DNA from: an uncultured Eubacteriales bacterium
Lineage (GTDB): Bacteria > Bacillota > Clostridia > Lachnospirales > Bianqueaceae
DNA: 5,640 bases
Reading direction: 5' to 3'
Assembly: GCA_900322165.1 (NCBI GenBank)
Contig: ONYR01000054.1
Span: 1-5,640 of the forward strand
The translations under genes and the position numbers were made by a program. Positions 1 to 5,268 of the stretch are shown here, one piece after another; the stretch's first letter is position 1, and each line of letters starts with the position of its first letter. The notes under the pieces were generated by a model. That model saw only the letters and a program-made list of their open reading frames with translations, did no database searches and had not been told where the DNA came from.

Positions 1-9
1 ACAGATCAT
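1..9 (-). CDS. Start of an unidentified gene (first three codons only)
   Basis: An ATG at 9-7 follows AGGTGG (23-18) with eight bases between, downstream of a good promoter. The visible codons read Met-Ile-Cys and then leave the window. That does not resemble a pyrH start, so the usual tsf-pyrH order appears broken. No function can be given. The start is supported by promoter, leader and ribosome binding site together. Confidence 0.55.
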
Positions 10-39
10 ATTTCACACCACCTTTTCTATCATGAAAGC

Positions 40-57
40 TTATACTTTCGAGTATAA
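40..57. promoter_or_regulatory. Inverted repeat at the start of the next transcript
   Basis: TTATACT (40-46) and AGTATAA (51-57) are perfect 7-bp complements around TTCG. The repeat lies about 5 to 22 bases into the predicted transcript, so it may be an operator or a 5'-end hairpin that protects the mRNA. It has no link in sequence to the repeat on the rpsB promoter. Confidence 0.5.
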
Positions 58-68
58 CATTACAATTC

Positions 69-97
69 ATTTTAATTATGAGCTATGTCTTTGTCAA
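69..97 (-). promoter_or_regulatory. Sigma-A promoter for the gene leaving the window on the left
   Basis: On the minus strand TTGACA (97-92) is followed by a 17-bp spacer and TAAAAT (74-69), a consensus -35 and a five-of-six -10 in an AT-rich stretch. The start of transcription is predicted near 62, about 50 nt before the ATG at 9. It separates the next gene from the rpsB-tsf unit. Confidence 0.82.
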
Positions 98-135
98 CGG
101 AAAAGTATTTACAACTATTCGTCCGCTCGCGTCCT

Positions 136-185
136 CAAAACGCCTCGGACTCCGGCACTTTGTGCCTTCGTCCTCGTGCGTTTTG
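136..185 (-). repeat. 48-base long-hairpin repeat, copy B
   Basis: This is the second copy of the repeat (unit 137-184). AAAACGC pairs perfectly with GCGTTTT, GGAC with GTCC, and GGCAC with GTGCC around an AAA loop. In copy A the apical helix is GGTGC/GCACC: two base pairs changed on both sides and pairing was kept. A related word, GAGGACGCGAGCGGACG, adjoins it at 136-120. It is non-coding. Confidence 0.8.
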
Positions 186-199
186 CGTTTCTCAAATAC

Positions 200-234
200 A
201 AAAAACTCCGGTCGCAAGCAAGCTTGCTCCGGAG
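200..234 (-). terminator. Second intrinsic terminator (T2)
   Basis: CTCCGG pairs with CCGGAG and, inside it, GCAAG pairs with CTTGC around a CTTG loop, with a small A/GA internal loop between the two helices. Six Ts follow (205-200). The core is almost the same as in T1. No gene or promoter lies between T1 and T2, so T2 would catch read-through from tsf or end a non-coding RNA. Confidence 0.75.
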
Positions 235-249
235 AGGTGAACTAAGCTT

Positions 250-299
250 GGTCGCTCCGTCCTGCGCAAGCGCTTCGCGTTGCGCAGACTCCCGCGACC
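250..299 (-). repeat. Third long hairpin, sharing arm words with the 48-base repeats
   Basis: Fifty bases form a long stem: GGTCGC with GCGACC, a purine internal loop (GGGA opposite GGA), GTC with GAC, TGCGCAA with TTGCGCA, and CGC with GCG around a GAA loop. It reuses GGAGTC and AGGACGGAG, close to the GGAGTC and AGGACGAAG of the flanking repeats but on the opposite arms. It also shares GCAGGACGG with terminator T1. No coding content is apparent. Confidence 0.7.
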
Positions 300-353
300 G
301 CCAAAACGCCTCGGACTCCGGTGCTGCGCACCTTCGTCCTCGTGTGTTTTGGC
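300..353 (-). repeat. 48-base long-hairpin repeat, copy A (with extended stem)
   Basis: The unit at 303-350 is repeated at 137-184. The minus-strand transcript pairs a GCCAAAACAC arm with a GCGTTTTGGC arm (one A-C mismatch), then GGAC with GTCC, then GGTGC with GCACC around a GCA loop. The two internal loops are purine-rich and could form G-A pairs (GAA opposite GGA; ACGA opposite GAG). On the plus strand the same loops are pyrimidine-only, which suggests that the minus strand is the functional RNA, if there is one. It is non-coding. Confidence 0.8.
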
Positions 354-360
354 TCGTAAA

Positions 361-411
361 AGCATAAAAAAACCGTCCTGCAAGCGAGCTTGCGGACGGT
401 TCCTTTATGCT
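361..411 (-). terminator. Intrinsic terminator of rpsB-tsf (T1)
   Basis: The stem starts with AACCGTCC paired to GGACGGTT (eight pairs), has one bulged base, continues with GCAAG paired to CTTGC, and closes on a CTCG loop (core 371-401). A run of seven Ts begins at the stem base (372-366). A-rich and T-rich flanks (404-411 with 361-368) can extend the pairing. It sits 20 bases after the tsf stop, the expected place and orientation. Confidence 0.93.
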
Positions 412-420
412 TTTCCTAGC

Positions 421-1356
421 TTAGTTCTGCATTTGTTTTGCGACTTCTTCTGCGAAGTTTTCTTCTTTCTTTTCGATGCCTTCGCCGGTTTCGTAGCGGA
501 TGAACTTCTTGACGCTGACTTCGAAGCCGACCTTCTTGGAGGTTTCCTTGAGGTACTGGGCTACGGTCTGGTCATCGCCGAAGGAGTATTCCTGATCGAG
601 CAGGCAGACTTCCTTGTAACGCTTGTTGAGCTTACCGATGGACATCTTTTCCTGTACCATGGCGGGCTTGTTGGCGTTCTTCGGATCCTGGGCGATCTGG
701 GCAAGGATGATTTCCTTTTCCTTTGCGACCCATGCCGGATCGACGGAAGCTTCGTCGAGGAACTGCGGGTTCATAGCGCAGACCTGCATAGCGATGTGCT
801 TGCCGGCGTCTTTGACAACGTCATTGACTTCCTGGCAGCCCATGTCGACAAGGACACCGATCTTGCCCTGGCCGTGGATGTAGGAAGCGATATAGTTCTC
901 AGACTCGAAGATCTCGAAACGACGAATCTGGAGGTTCTCATGGATAACTGCAACGAGTGCAACAAGTGCATCGCCGACAGTCTGGCTCGGATCGTCGATC
1001 CAGGGCTCAGCCTTGAACTCGTCAAGGTTAGCGGCCTTGGTGGTCAGAGCCTGCTTGGCAACCTTTGCGACGAAGTTGCGGAACAGTTCGTTCTTGGCAA
1101 CGAAGTCGGTCTCGGAGTTAACTTCAACGATGGCAGCCTTCTTGCCGTCTTCGGAGATTGCGAAGTTGACAAGTCCTTCAGCCGCGATACGGCTGGATTT
1201 CTTGGCAGCCATTGCCAGACCTGCCTTGCGCAGGATCTCAACAGCAGCTTCCTGATTGCCTTCAGCTTCGATCAGGGCCTTTTTGCAGTCCATAACACCG
1301 GCCTGCGTAATATCACGCAGCGCCTTGACCATTGCAGCGGTAACAGTAACAGCCAT
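421..1356 (-). CDS. tsf: Translation elongation factor Ts
   Basis: EF-Ts is the guanine nucleotide exchange factor that releases GDP from EF-Tu in the cytoplasm. The 311-residue product has the N-terminal UBA-like domain (about 5-45) with LRDITQAGVMDCKKAL at 13-28. The core module follows, with AAKKSSRIAAEG and SETDFVAKNELF; TDFVAKNE is at 83-90, where Asp84 and Phe85 match the residues that disrupt the EF-Tu Mg2+ site. The second core half contains GKIGVLVDM, HIAMQVCAMNP, the SIGKLNKRYKEVCLLDQEY segment and the typical Firmicute end YETGEGIEKKEENFAEEVAKQ. The usual TGAG of the first motif reads TQAG here, a mild change. The start overlaps the rpsB stop by one base. A terminator lies 20 bases past the stop, so tsf ends the operon; pyrH and frr, frequent neighbours, do not follow directly. 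Confidence 0.98.
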   Translation of the reverse strand: MAVTVTAAMVKALRDITQAGVMDCKKALIEAEGNQEAAVEILRKAGLAMAAKKSSRIAAEGLVNFAISEDGKKAAIVEVNSETDFVAKNELFRNFVAKVAKQALTTKAANLDEFKAEPWIDDPSQTVGDALVALVAVIHENLQIRRFEIFESENYIASYIHGQGKIGVLVDMGCQEVNDVVKDAGKHIAMQVCAMNPQFLDEASVDPAWVAKEKEIILAQIAQDPKNANKPAMVQEKMSIGKLNKRYKEVCLLDQEYSFGDDQTVAQYLKETSKKVGFEVSVKKFIRYETGEGIEKKEENFAEEVAKQMQN

Positions 1357-2102
1357 TATGCTTCTTCCTCCTCAGCTTCTTCGGTCTCCGTGGCAGCTTC
1401 TTCAGCATCGGTAACGACTTCGCCTTCCTTGGCTTCGATGACAGCGTCAGCGATCATGCCGGCGATAAGCTTGACAGCGCGAATCGCGTCGTCATTGCCC
1501 GGGATCACGTAATCGATCTCTTCCGGATCGCAGTTGGTATCAACGATAGCAACCGTCGGGATGCCCAGGATATGAGCTTCCTGAACAACGATACGCTCTT
1601 TGTGCGGGTCAACAATGAAGATCAGGTCCGGCAGGCGACGCATATCGCGGATACCGTTCAGGTTCTTCTGGAGCTTTTCAAGCTCTTTGCGCAGGTTGAT
1701 GACTTCCTTCTTGGGCAGCAGATCAAAGGTGCCGTCCTCTTCCATTCTCTCCAGCTCTTCCATACGGTCGACGCGGCTTCTGATGGTCTTGAAGTTGGTC
1801 AGCTCGCCACCCAGCCAACGGCTGTTGACGTAGTACATCCCGCAGCGCTCGGCTTCGACCTTCATGGTCTCCTGAGCCTGCTTCTTGGTGCCGACGAACA
1901 GAACGGTGCCGCCCTCGGCTACGATCTTCTTGACAGCGGCATACGCTTCGTCAACCTTGCGGCTGGTCTTCTGCAGGTCGATGATGTAGATACCGTTGCG
2001 CTCCGTGAAAATGTACGGAGCCATCTTGGGGTTCCAGCGGCGGGTCTGATGTCCGAAATGGACACCGGCTTCCAGCAGCTGTTTCATGGAAATGACACTC
2101 AT
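1356..2102 (-). CDS. rpsB: 30S ribosomal protein S2
   Basis: S2 is a small-subunit protein that joins late in assembly, near the S1 site on the back of the 30S head-body junction. The 248-residue product starts MSVISMKQLLEAGVHFGHQ. It carries the first family signature HFGHQTRRWNPKM at 15-27, the helical hairpin around 111-150 (RVDRMEELERMEEDG to LEKLQKNLNG), and the second signature PDLIFIVDPHKERIVVQEA at 158-176, followed by GIPTVAIVDTNCDPEEIDYVIPGNDDA. The core is full length. After about residue 222 comes a Glu/Ala tail ending EEAEEEEA, an acidic extension common in Clostridia. The start is set by AGGAGG at 2109-2114. The TAA stop overlaps the tsf ATG by one base, so both form one operon behind the promoter at 2209-2237. 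Confidence 0.98.
   Translation of the reverse strand: MSVISMKQLLEAGVHFGHQTRRWNPKMAPYIFTERNGIYIIDLQKTSRKVDEAYAAVKKIVAEGGTVLFVGTKKQAQETMKVEAERCGMYYVNSRWLGGELTNFKTIRSRVDRMEELERMEEDGTFDLLPKKEVINLRKELEKLQKNLNGIRDMRRLPDLIFIVDPHKERIVVQEAHILGIPTVAIVDTNCDPEEIDYVIPGNDDAIRAVKLIAGMIADAVIEAKEGEVVTDAEEAATETEEAEEEEA
1367..1372 (-). promoter_or_regulatory. Ribosome binding site of tsf inside the rpsB acidic-tail codons
   Basis: AGGAGG lies 10 bases before the tsf ATG, within the GAG/GAA codons for the last glutamates of S2. With the TAATG stop-start overlap at 1354-1358 this is a textbook arrangement for translational coupling: ribosomes finishing rpsB can restart on tsf. The sites are seen; the coupling is inference. 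Confidence 0.75.
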
Positions 2103-2202
2103 AGTTGTCCTCCTCTTGGTTTTTTTCCTCCGCGGCTTCTTAAACCGGCGACCCGAAGGCACCTGGCCGGTTGATCCACGCGCGTGTGGAATAGTCTCAC
2201 AA
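2103..2202 (-). promoter_or_regulatory. Structured 5' leader of rpsB mRNA
   Basis: About 100 nt separate the predicted start site from the rpsB ATG. The transcript can form a small hairpin at 2190-2175 (TCCAC with GTGGA, six-base loop) and a strong one at 2172-2143 (AACCGGC with GCCGGTT, seven pairs) capped by CC-TTCG-GG, a stable tetraloop type. After it come a purine-rich stretch with a decoy GGAGG at 2131-2127 and the real AGGAGG. Ribosomal protein leaders often bind the encoded protein for feedback control; an S2-binding role here is inference, and I do not recognise a named leader family. Confidence 0.5.
2109..2114 (-). promoter_or_regulatory. Ribosome binding site of rpsB (fixes the start)
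   Basis: A full AGGAGG lies six bases before the ATG at 2102 and sets the start of rpsB. The same frame is open back to an ATG at 2210, but that codon overlaps the -10 box and would not be transcribed from this promoter. Confidence 0.9.
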
Positions 2203-2221
2203 AGTGGCATTATACCACTTT
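2201..2221. promoter_or_regulatory. Perfect inverted repeat bracketing the rpsB -10 box (operator-like)
   Basis: The arms AAAGTGG (2201-2207) and CCACTTT (2215-2221) are perfect 7-bp complements around a 7-base centre that holds the -10 box. One arm ends in the spacer next to the -10 and the other reaches the predicted start site. A repressor bound here would block polymerase. In RNA reading through from upstream it could form a hairpin, but no U-tract follows on the minus strand, so a terminator role is unlikely. The symmetry is seen; the operator role is inference. Confidence 0.5.
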
Positions 2222-2237
2222 CATGTTTTAATGTAAA
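2209..2237 (-). promoter_or_regulatory. Sigma-A promoter of rpsB-tsf
   Basis: On the minus strand the -35 box TTTACA (2237-2232) is followed by a 17-bp spacer ending in TGG and a perfect -10 box TATAAT (2214-2209). TG one base before the -10 is an extended -10 element. Transcription should start near 2202. The -35 lies in the last codons of the sigma-factor gene and the spacer covers its TAA stop, so rpsB-tsf has its own strong promoter regardless of read-through from upstream. Confidence 0.9.
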
Positions 2238-3043
2238 GCAAATTTTGAATCCGTTTGCAGAAAAGTTTCCGCTGTTTTCTTCAGATTCCCGGCATTTTTC
2301 CGTCGCTTTTCCTTTGCTCTTTGACGCTTCTCCTCGGCCTCATCGACTGCGAGCGGCCGTCCGCCGTTTTCGAGCGTCTGCCTCAGCTTGGCAAGGGCAC
2401 GCCTCTTGACCTCGCGCAGATAGTTCTTGCCGATCCCGTATTGTTTCTGGATTGCGTTCTGCGATTTCTCTTTATAGAAAATCTCAAGAATGACAAGCGC
2501 TTCTTCGGGGCTCAGAAAGCTGATGGCTCGTTTCAGTTCATCGGACTCCCACTGCATTTCAAGCGACAGGCCGATCCGCGCCTCATCTTCGCGAAGCAGA
2601 CGCATCTGACTGTCCGGGCAGTTCTCCAGATAGACAACCTCGAGGCGAGAGTAACGCTCCCAGTTCCGTCCCTTATTCACACTCACAGAAAAATGACGCG
2701 AGATCTCGGCGATCTCTTCATCCACGTCAGCGTCCAAAAGCGCCATCTCCTGTCGTGCTTTATCCCAGGAGGCCGCTCTTCGGCGCTGCGCGCGCGTTAA
2801 CTCTCCGTACGCTTCCTCGCCCTTGATGATCGCTGCTCGGATCTTCATGATCGCATAGGTGCTGAAGCTCGAGAGACGCTCATCATAGCTGTCGACCGCC
2901 ATGATGAGCCCTTCATATCCGCATTGCTTCGCATCCTCAAACGACATGAGCGGTGGAAGCTGGGATTCCATCTGTGATACGACGTAGGGAACCAGGCCCA
3001 TGTTGCTCAGGATGGTTTCCTCACGCTTGTCCTGATCTGACAT
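2228..3043 (-). CDS. Sigma-70 family RNA polymerase sigma factor, FliA/SigD-like, divergent
   Basis: This 271-residue protein has the layout of a FliA/WhiG/SigD sigma factor, which directs RNA polymerase to a special promoter class. Region 2 spans about 12-75: SFEDAKQCGYEGLIMAVDSYD and FSTYAIMKIRAAI match the family pattern of a D-containing helix, GLIDA, YD and F-x-TYA-x-x-RIRGAI. The next segment, GELTRAQRRRAASWDKA (80-96), sits where FliA has DWLPRSVRRKA. Region 3 (about 100-140) is poorly conserved. Region 4 (about 168-224) has LSPEEALVILEIFYKEKSQ followed by a helix-turn-helix (about 195-217) ending KRRALAKLRQTL. The last ~45 residues form a Lys/Arg-rich tail not expected in FliA. Bacillus has sigD upstream of rpsB-tsf, so position supports the call, yet no flagellar or anti-sigma gene is visible here. 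The start ATG has GAGAGG 8 nt upstream, buried in a hairpin. Targets are unknown, so no symbol is given. Confidence 0.85.
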   Translation of the reverse strand: MSDQDKREETILSNMGLVPYVVSQMESQLPPLMSFEDAKQCGYEGLIMAVDSYDERLSSFSTYAIMKIRAAIIKGEEAYGELTRAQRRRAASWDKARQEMALLDADVDEEIAEISRHFSVSVNKGRNWERYSRLEVVYLENCPDSQMRLLREDEARIGLSLEMQWESDELKRAISFLSPEEALVILEIFYKEKSQNAIQKQYGIGKNYLREVKRRALAKLRQTLENGGRPLAVDEAEEKRQRAKEKRRKNAGNLKKTAETFLQTDSKFALH

Positions 3044-3046
3044 TCT

Positions 3047-3070
3047 GCCGGCCTCTCATCAAGAGCCGGC
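3047..3070 (-). promoter_or_regulatory. Hairpin masking the ribosome binding site of the sigma-factor gene
   Basis: In the minus-strand transcript, GCCGG pairs with CCGGC and CTCT pairs with AGAG, giving nine base pairs with one bulged G and a five-base loop (TGATG). The 3' arm contains the AGAGG that serves as ribosome binding site, and the start ATG at 3043 follows four bases after the hairpin. There is no U-tract behind it, so it is not a terminator. The rest of the 109-nt gap between topA and this gene shows no convincing sigma-70 promoter. The pairing is seen directly; control of translation by it is inference. Confidence 0.55.
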
Positions 3071-3152
3071 GCAGTGGGTATTAAGCTCCGCTCAGGCCTT
3101 TGCCCGGCGGTTTTCTCTATCTGATTCTTTGCCGCGAAATCAATCAGCGCAC

Positions 3153-5243
3153 TCAGTTCTCGCCTTCGTTATCCGGCAGAACCTCTGAGTAGCCGCAGTT
3201 ATCGGCCATGCACACGAGCTTGCGGCTGCGTCCGCGCTTTTCATACAGACGCTGTCCGCATTTCGGGCAGTTCTTGACCGACGGTTTGTCCCAGGACATG
3301 AAGTCGCATTCCGGATTATGTTCGCACCCATAATACAGACGACCCTTACGTGTCCTCTTGACATAGACAAGTCCGCCGCATTTCGGGCAGCTTGCATCGA
3401 TCACTTCAAAGAACGGCTTGGTGTTGCGGCATTCCGGGAATCCCGGGCAGGCATAAAACTTGCCGAAGCGTCCGTTTTTCAGGACCATGTTGCGGCCGCA
3501 CTTGTCGCAGATGACATCGGTCACCTGATCCTCGACCTTTACCTTTTCCGCTTCCGAGCGCGCCTTTTCTACCTGAGGCTCGAAGGCCTTATAGAATTCA
3601 CGGAGCAGCTGCTTCCACTCCTCCTTGCCTTCTTCGACCTTGTCCAGGCGGGTCTCCATCTCAGCGGTGAATCCGACATTGTCGATGATATCGAAGTATT
3701 TTTCGGTAAACTCGTTGACAACACTGCCGAGTTCCGTGACGTAGAGCGCTTTTTTCTCTTTCTCTACGTATCCTCTGTCGGTTAACGTCGCGATCGTCGG
3801 AGCGTATGTACTCGGGCGGCCGACACCGTTATCCTCGAGCGCCTTGACCATCGTACCTTCGGTGTAGCGCGCCGGGGGCTGAGTGAAGTGCTGCGTTTTG
3901 TCGATCTTTCGGATCGAGACCGCATCGCCTTCCTTCAGTCCGTCGATCGTGACGATCTTCTCTTCTTCATCATCCGCCGGGCTGTACACCTTCATAAATC
4001 CGGCAAAGCGAAGCACCGATCCGGTCGCGAGCCACTCAAGGCCGCCGCCCTCTACCGAGATGTGCTGCGTCTCGTACTCGGCCGCAGCCATCTGGCTTGC
4101 CAGGAAACGATCCCAGATCAACTTGTACAGCCGATATCCGTCACGGCTCAGTGTTTTTTCCAGTTTATTCGGCGCCAGCGTCAGGTCCGTCGGACGAATG
4201 GCTTCATGCGCATCCTGGATCCGTCCGCCCCTCTGCTGTCTCTCTTCCGTGTTGATGAACGTCTCGCCGAAGGACTCACGAATCAGATTCTTCGCGGCTA
4301 CCTGCATCTCCTCCGCAATACGGGTCGAATCCGTACGCAGATAAGAGATCAAGCCGACCGGTCCGCGGCCAGGGATCTCCACACCCTCATACAGCTCCTG
4401 CGCGATGCGCATGGTCTTGGACGGTGTAAAATTCAAACGGCGGCTCGCTTCCTGCTGAAGCGTACTTGTCGTAAACGGATCCGGAGACTTGCGGACGCGC
4501 CGGCCGGTACGGATCTCTTTCACCGTCATCTCGGCCGCATCCTGCGCTCGCTGAATGATCGCATCCGCCTCGGCTTCGCTGTGAACCTCCGCCTTCGCTC
4601 CGTCCATCTTCGAAAGTCTTGTAGCAAGGACGCCCTTGGCTCCCGCTTTCGAGAACTCGCTCTCAAGTGTCCAGAACTCTTCCTTTACGAAATCGTTGAT
4701 CTCATCCTCTCGCTCGCAAAGCAGCTTCAGCGCGACCGACTGAACACGGCCGGCAGAAAGACCTTTTTTCACCTTCTCCCAGAGGATCGGGCTGATCTCA
4801 TAGCCGACGATTCGATCCAGCGCACGTCTGGCCTGCTGCGCGTTGACAAGATCCATGTCGATCTTTCTGGCCTTCTTGATCTCGCTTTTTACCGTCGTTT
4901 TCGTGATCTCATTAAACGTCACACGGTGGATATCCTTCTCCTGAAGTCCGAGTGCCACCGCCAGATGCCACGAGATCGCTTCTCCCTCACGGTCAGGGTC
5001 AGTTGCCAGATAGACTTTATCCGCCTTTTTGGCTTCCTTCTTCAATTCTGCGAGAAGATCACCTTTGCCGCGGATCGTAATATAATGCGGCTCAAAATCA
5101 TGCTGAATATCAATGCCAAGCTGGCTCTTGGGAAGATCGCGGATATGTCCCTGCGACGCGACTACCGTGTAGCTGCTGCCAAGATACTTCTTGATCGTCT
5201 TCGCCTTTGAAGGAGACTCCACAATGACCAAATAGTTTGCCAT
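3153..5243 (-). CDS. topA: DNA topoisomerase I (type IA)
   Basis: This 696-residue cytoplasmic enzyme relaxes negative supercoils by nicking one strand through a 5'-phosphotyrosine. The N-terminal Toprim domain (about 3-115) has Glu9 in VESPSKAKTIKKYL and the acidic cluster DPDREGEA at 82-89 (D82, D84, E86), which binds Mg2+. LSAGRVQSVA follows at 162-171. The catalytic tyrosine is Tyr301 in GLISYLRTDSTR, and EAIRPT (347-352) and GVGRPSTYAPTI (473-484) are typical core motifs. The C-terminus carries three four-cysteine zinc ribbons: C579/C582/C599/C605, C619/C622/C640/C646 and C659/C662/C678/C683. Length and domain order match Firmicute TopA, and no key residue is missing. The ATG is preceded by GGAGG at 5248-5252, only 4 nt away. 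It lies 25 nt after dprA and probably shares its transcript; no promoter is obvious in that gap. Confidence 0.98.
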   Translation of the reverse strand: MANYLVIVESPSKAKTIKKYLGSSYTVVASQGHIRDLPKSQLGIDIQHDFEPHYITIRGKGDLLAELKKEAKKADKVYLATDPDREGEAISWHLAVALGLQEKDIHRVTFNEITKTTVKSEIKKARKIDMDLVNAQQARRALDRIVGYEISPILWEKVKKGLSAGRVQSVALKLLCEREDEINDFVKEEFWTLESEFSKAGAKGVLATRLSKMDGAKAEVHSEAEADAIIQRAQDAAEMTVKEIRTGRRVRKSPDPFTTSTLQQEASRRLNFTPSKTMRIAQELYEGVEIPGRGPVGLISYLRTDSTRIAEEMQVAAKNLIRESFGETFINTEERQQRGGRIQDAHEAIRPTDLTLAPNKLEKTLSRDGYRLYKLIWDRFLASQMAAAEYETQHISVEGGGLEWLATGSVLRFAGFMKVYSPADDEEEKIVTIDGLKEGDAVSIRKIDKTQHFTQPPARYTEGTMVKALEDNGVGRPSTYAPTIATLTDRGYVEKEKKALYVTELGSVVNEFTEKYFDIIDNVGFTAEMETRLDKVEEGKEEWKQLLREFYKAFEPQVEKARSEAEKVKVEDQVTDVICDKCGRNMVLKNGRFGKFYACPGFPECRNTKPFFEVIDASCPKCGGLVYVKRTRKGRLYYGCEHNPECDFMSWDKPSVKNCPKCGQRLYEKRGRSRKLVCMADNCGYSEVLPDNEGEN

Positions 5244-5268
5244 ACACCCTCCGAGTGTTTTTCATTCT

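Noticed and set aside
32..367. Plus-strand and minus-strand small frames (111 and 63 codons) in the tsf downstream region
   Set aside because: They cross the promoter, two terminators and the long hairpins, have no ribosome site, and their residues simply translate the repeats.
280..1512. Open frame of 410 codons on the plus strand
   Set aside because: It is antisense to tsf and the end of rpsB and begins within the hairpin array. It has no ribosome site and its translation resembles no family; it is an effect of the codon use of the real genes.
2103..2210. 36-residue N-terminal extension of S2 from an ATG at 2210
   Set aside because: That ATG overlaps the -10 box, the family starts at MSVISMKQ, and a perfect AGGAGG precedes the ATG at 2102.
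2201..2221. Terminator for the sigma-factor gene formed by the AAAGTGG/CCACTTT repeat
   Set aside because: The stem is short and A/T-closed and has no U-tract after it on the minus strand; its centre is a perfect -10 box.
3071..3152. Possible promoter between topA and the sigma-factor gene (TTGATT with a TAGAGA-like box)
   Set aside because: The match to consensus is weak and the spacing is 18 bp with a poor -10; it is not enough to call.
3256..3390. Exact 15-base direct repeat (3256-3270 and 3376-3390) in topA
   Set aside because: It encodes the same CPKCG knuckle in two zinc ribbons, so protein-level repetition explains it.
3431..3452. Palindromic CCGGGAATCCCGGG-like stretch in topA
   Set aside because: It falls within codons for the conserved CPGFPEC zinc-ribbon motif and needs no other explanation.
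3888..5210. Open frame of 440 codons on the plus strand
   Set aside because: It lies entirely opposite topA, whose motifs are intact, and has low-complexity Leu/Arg-rich content typical of antisense shadows.
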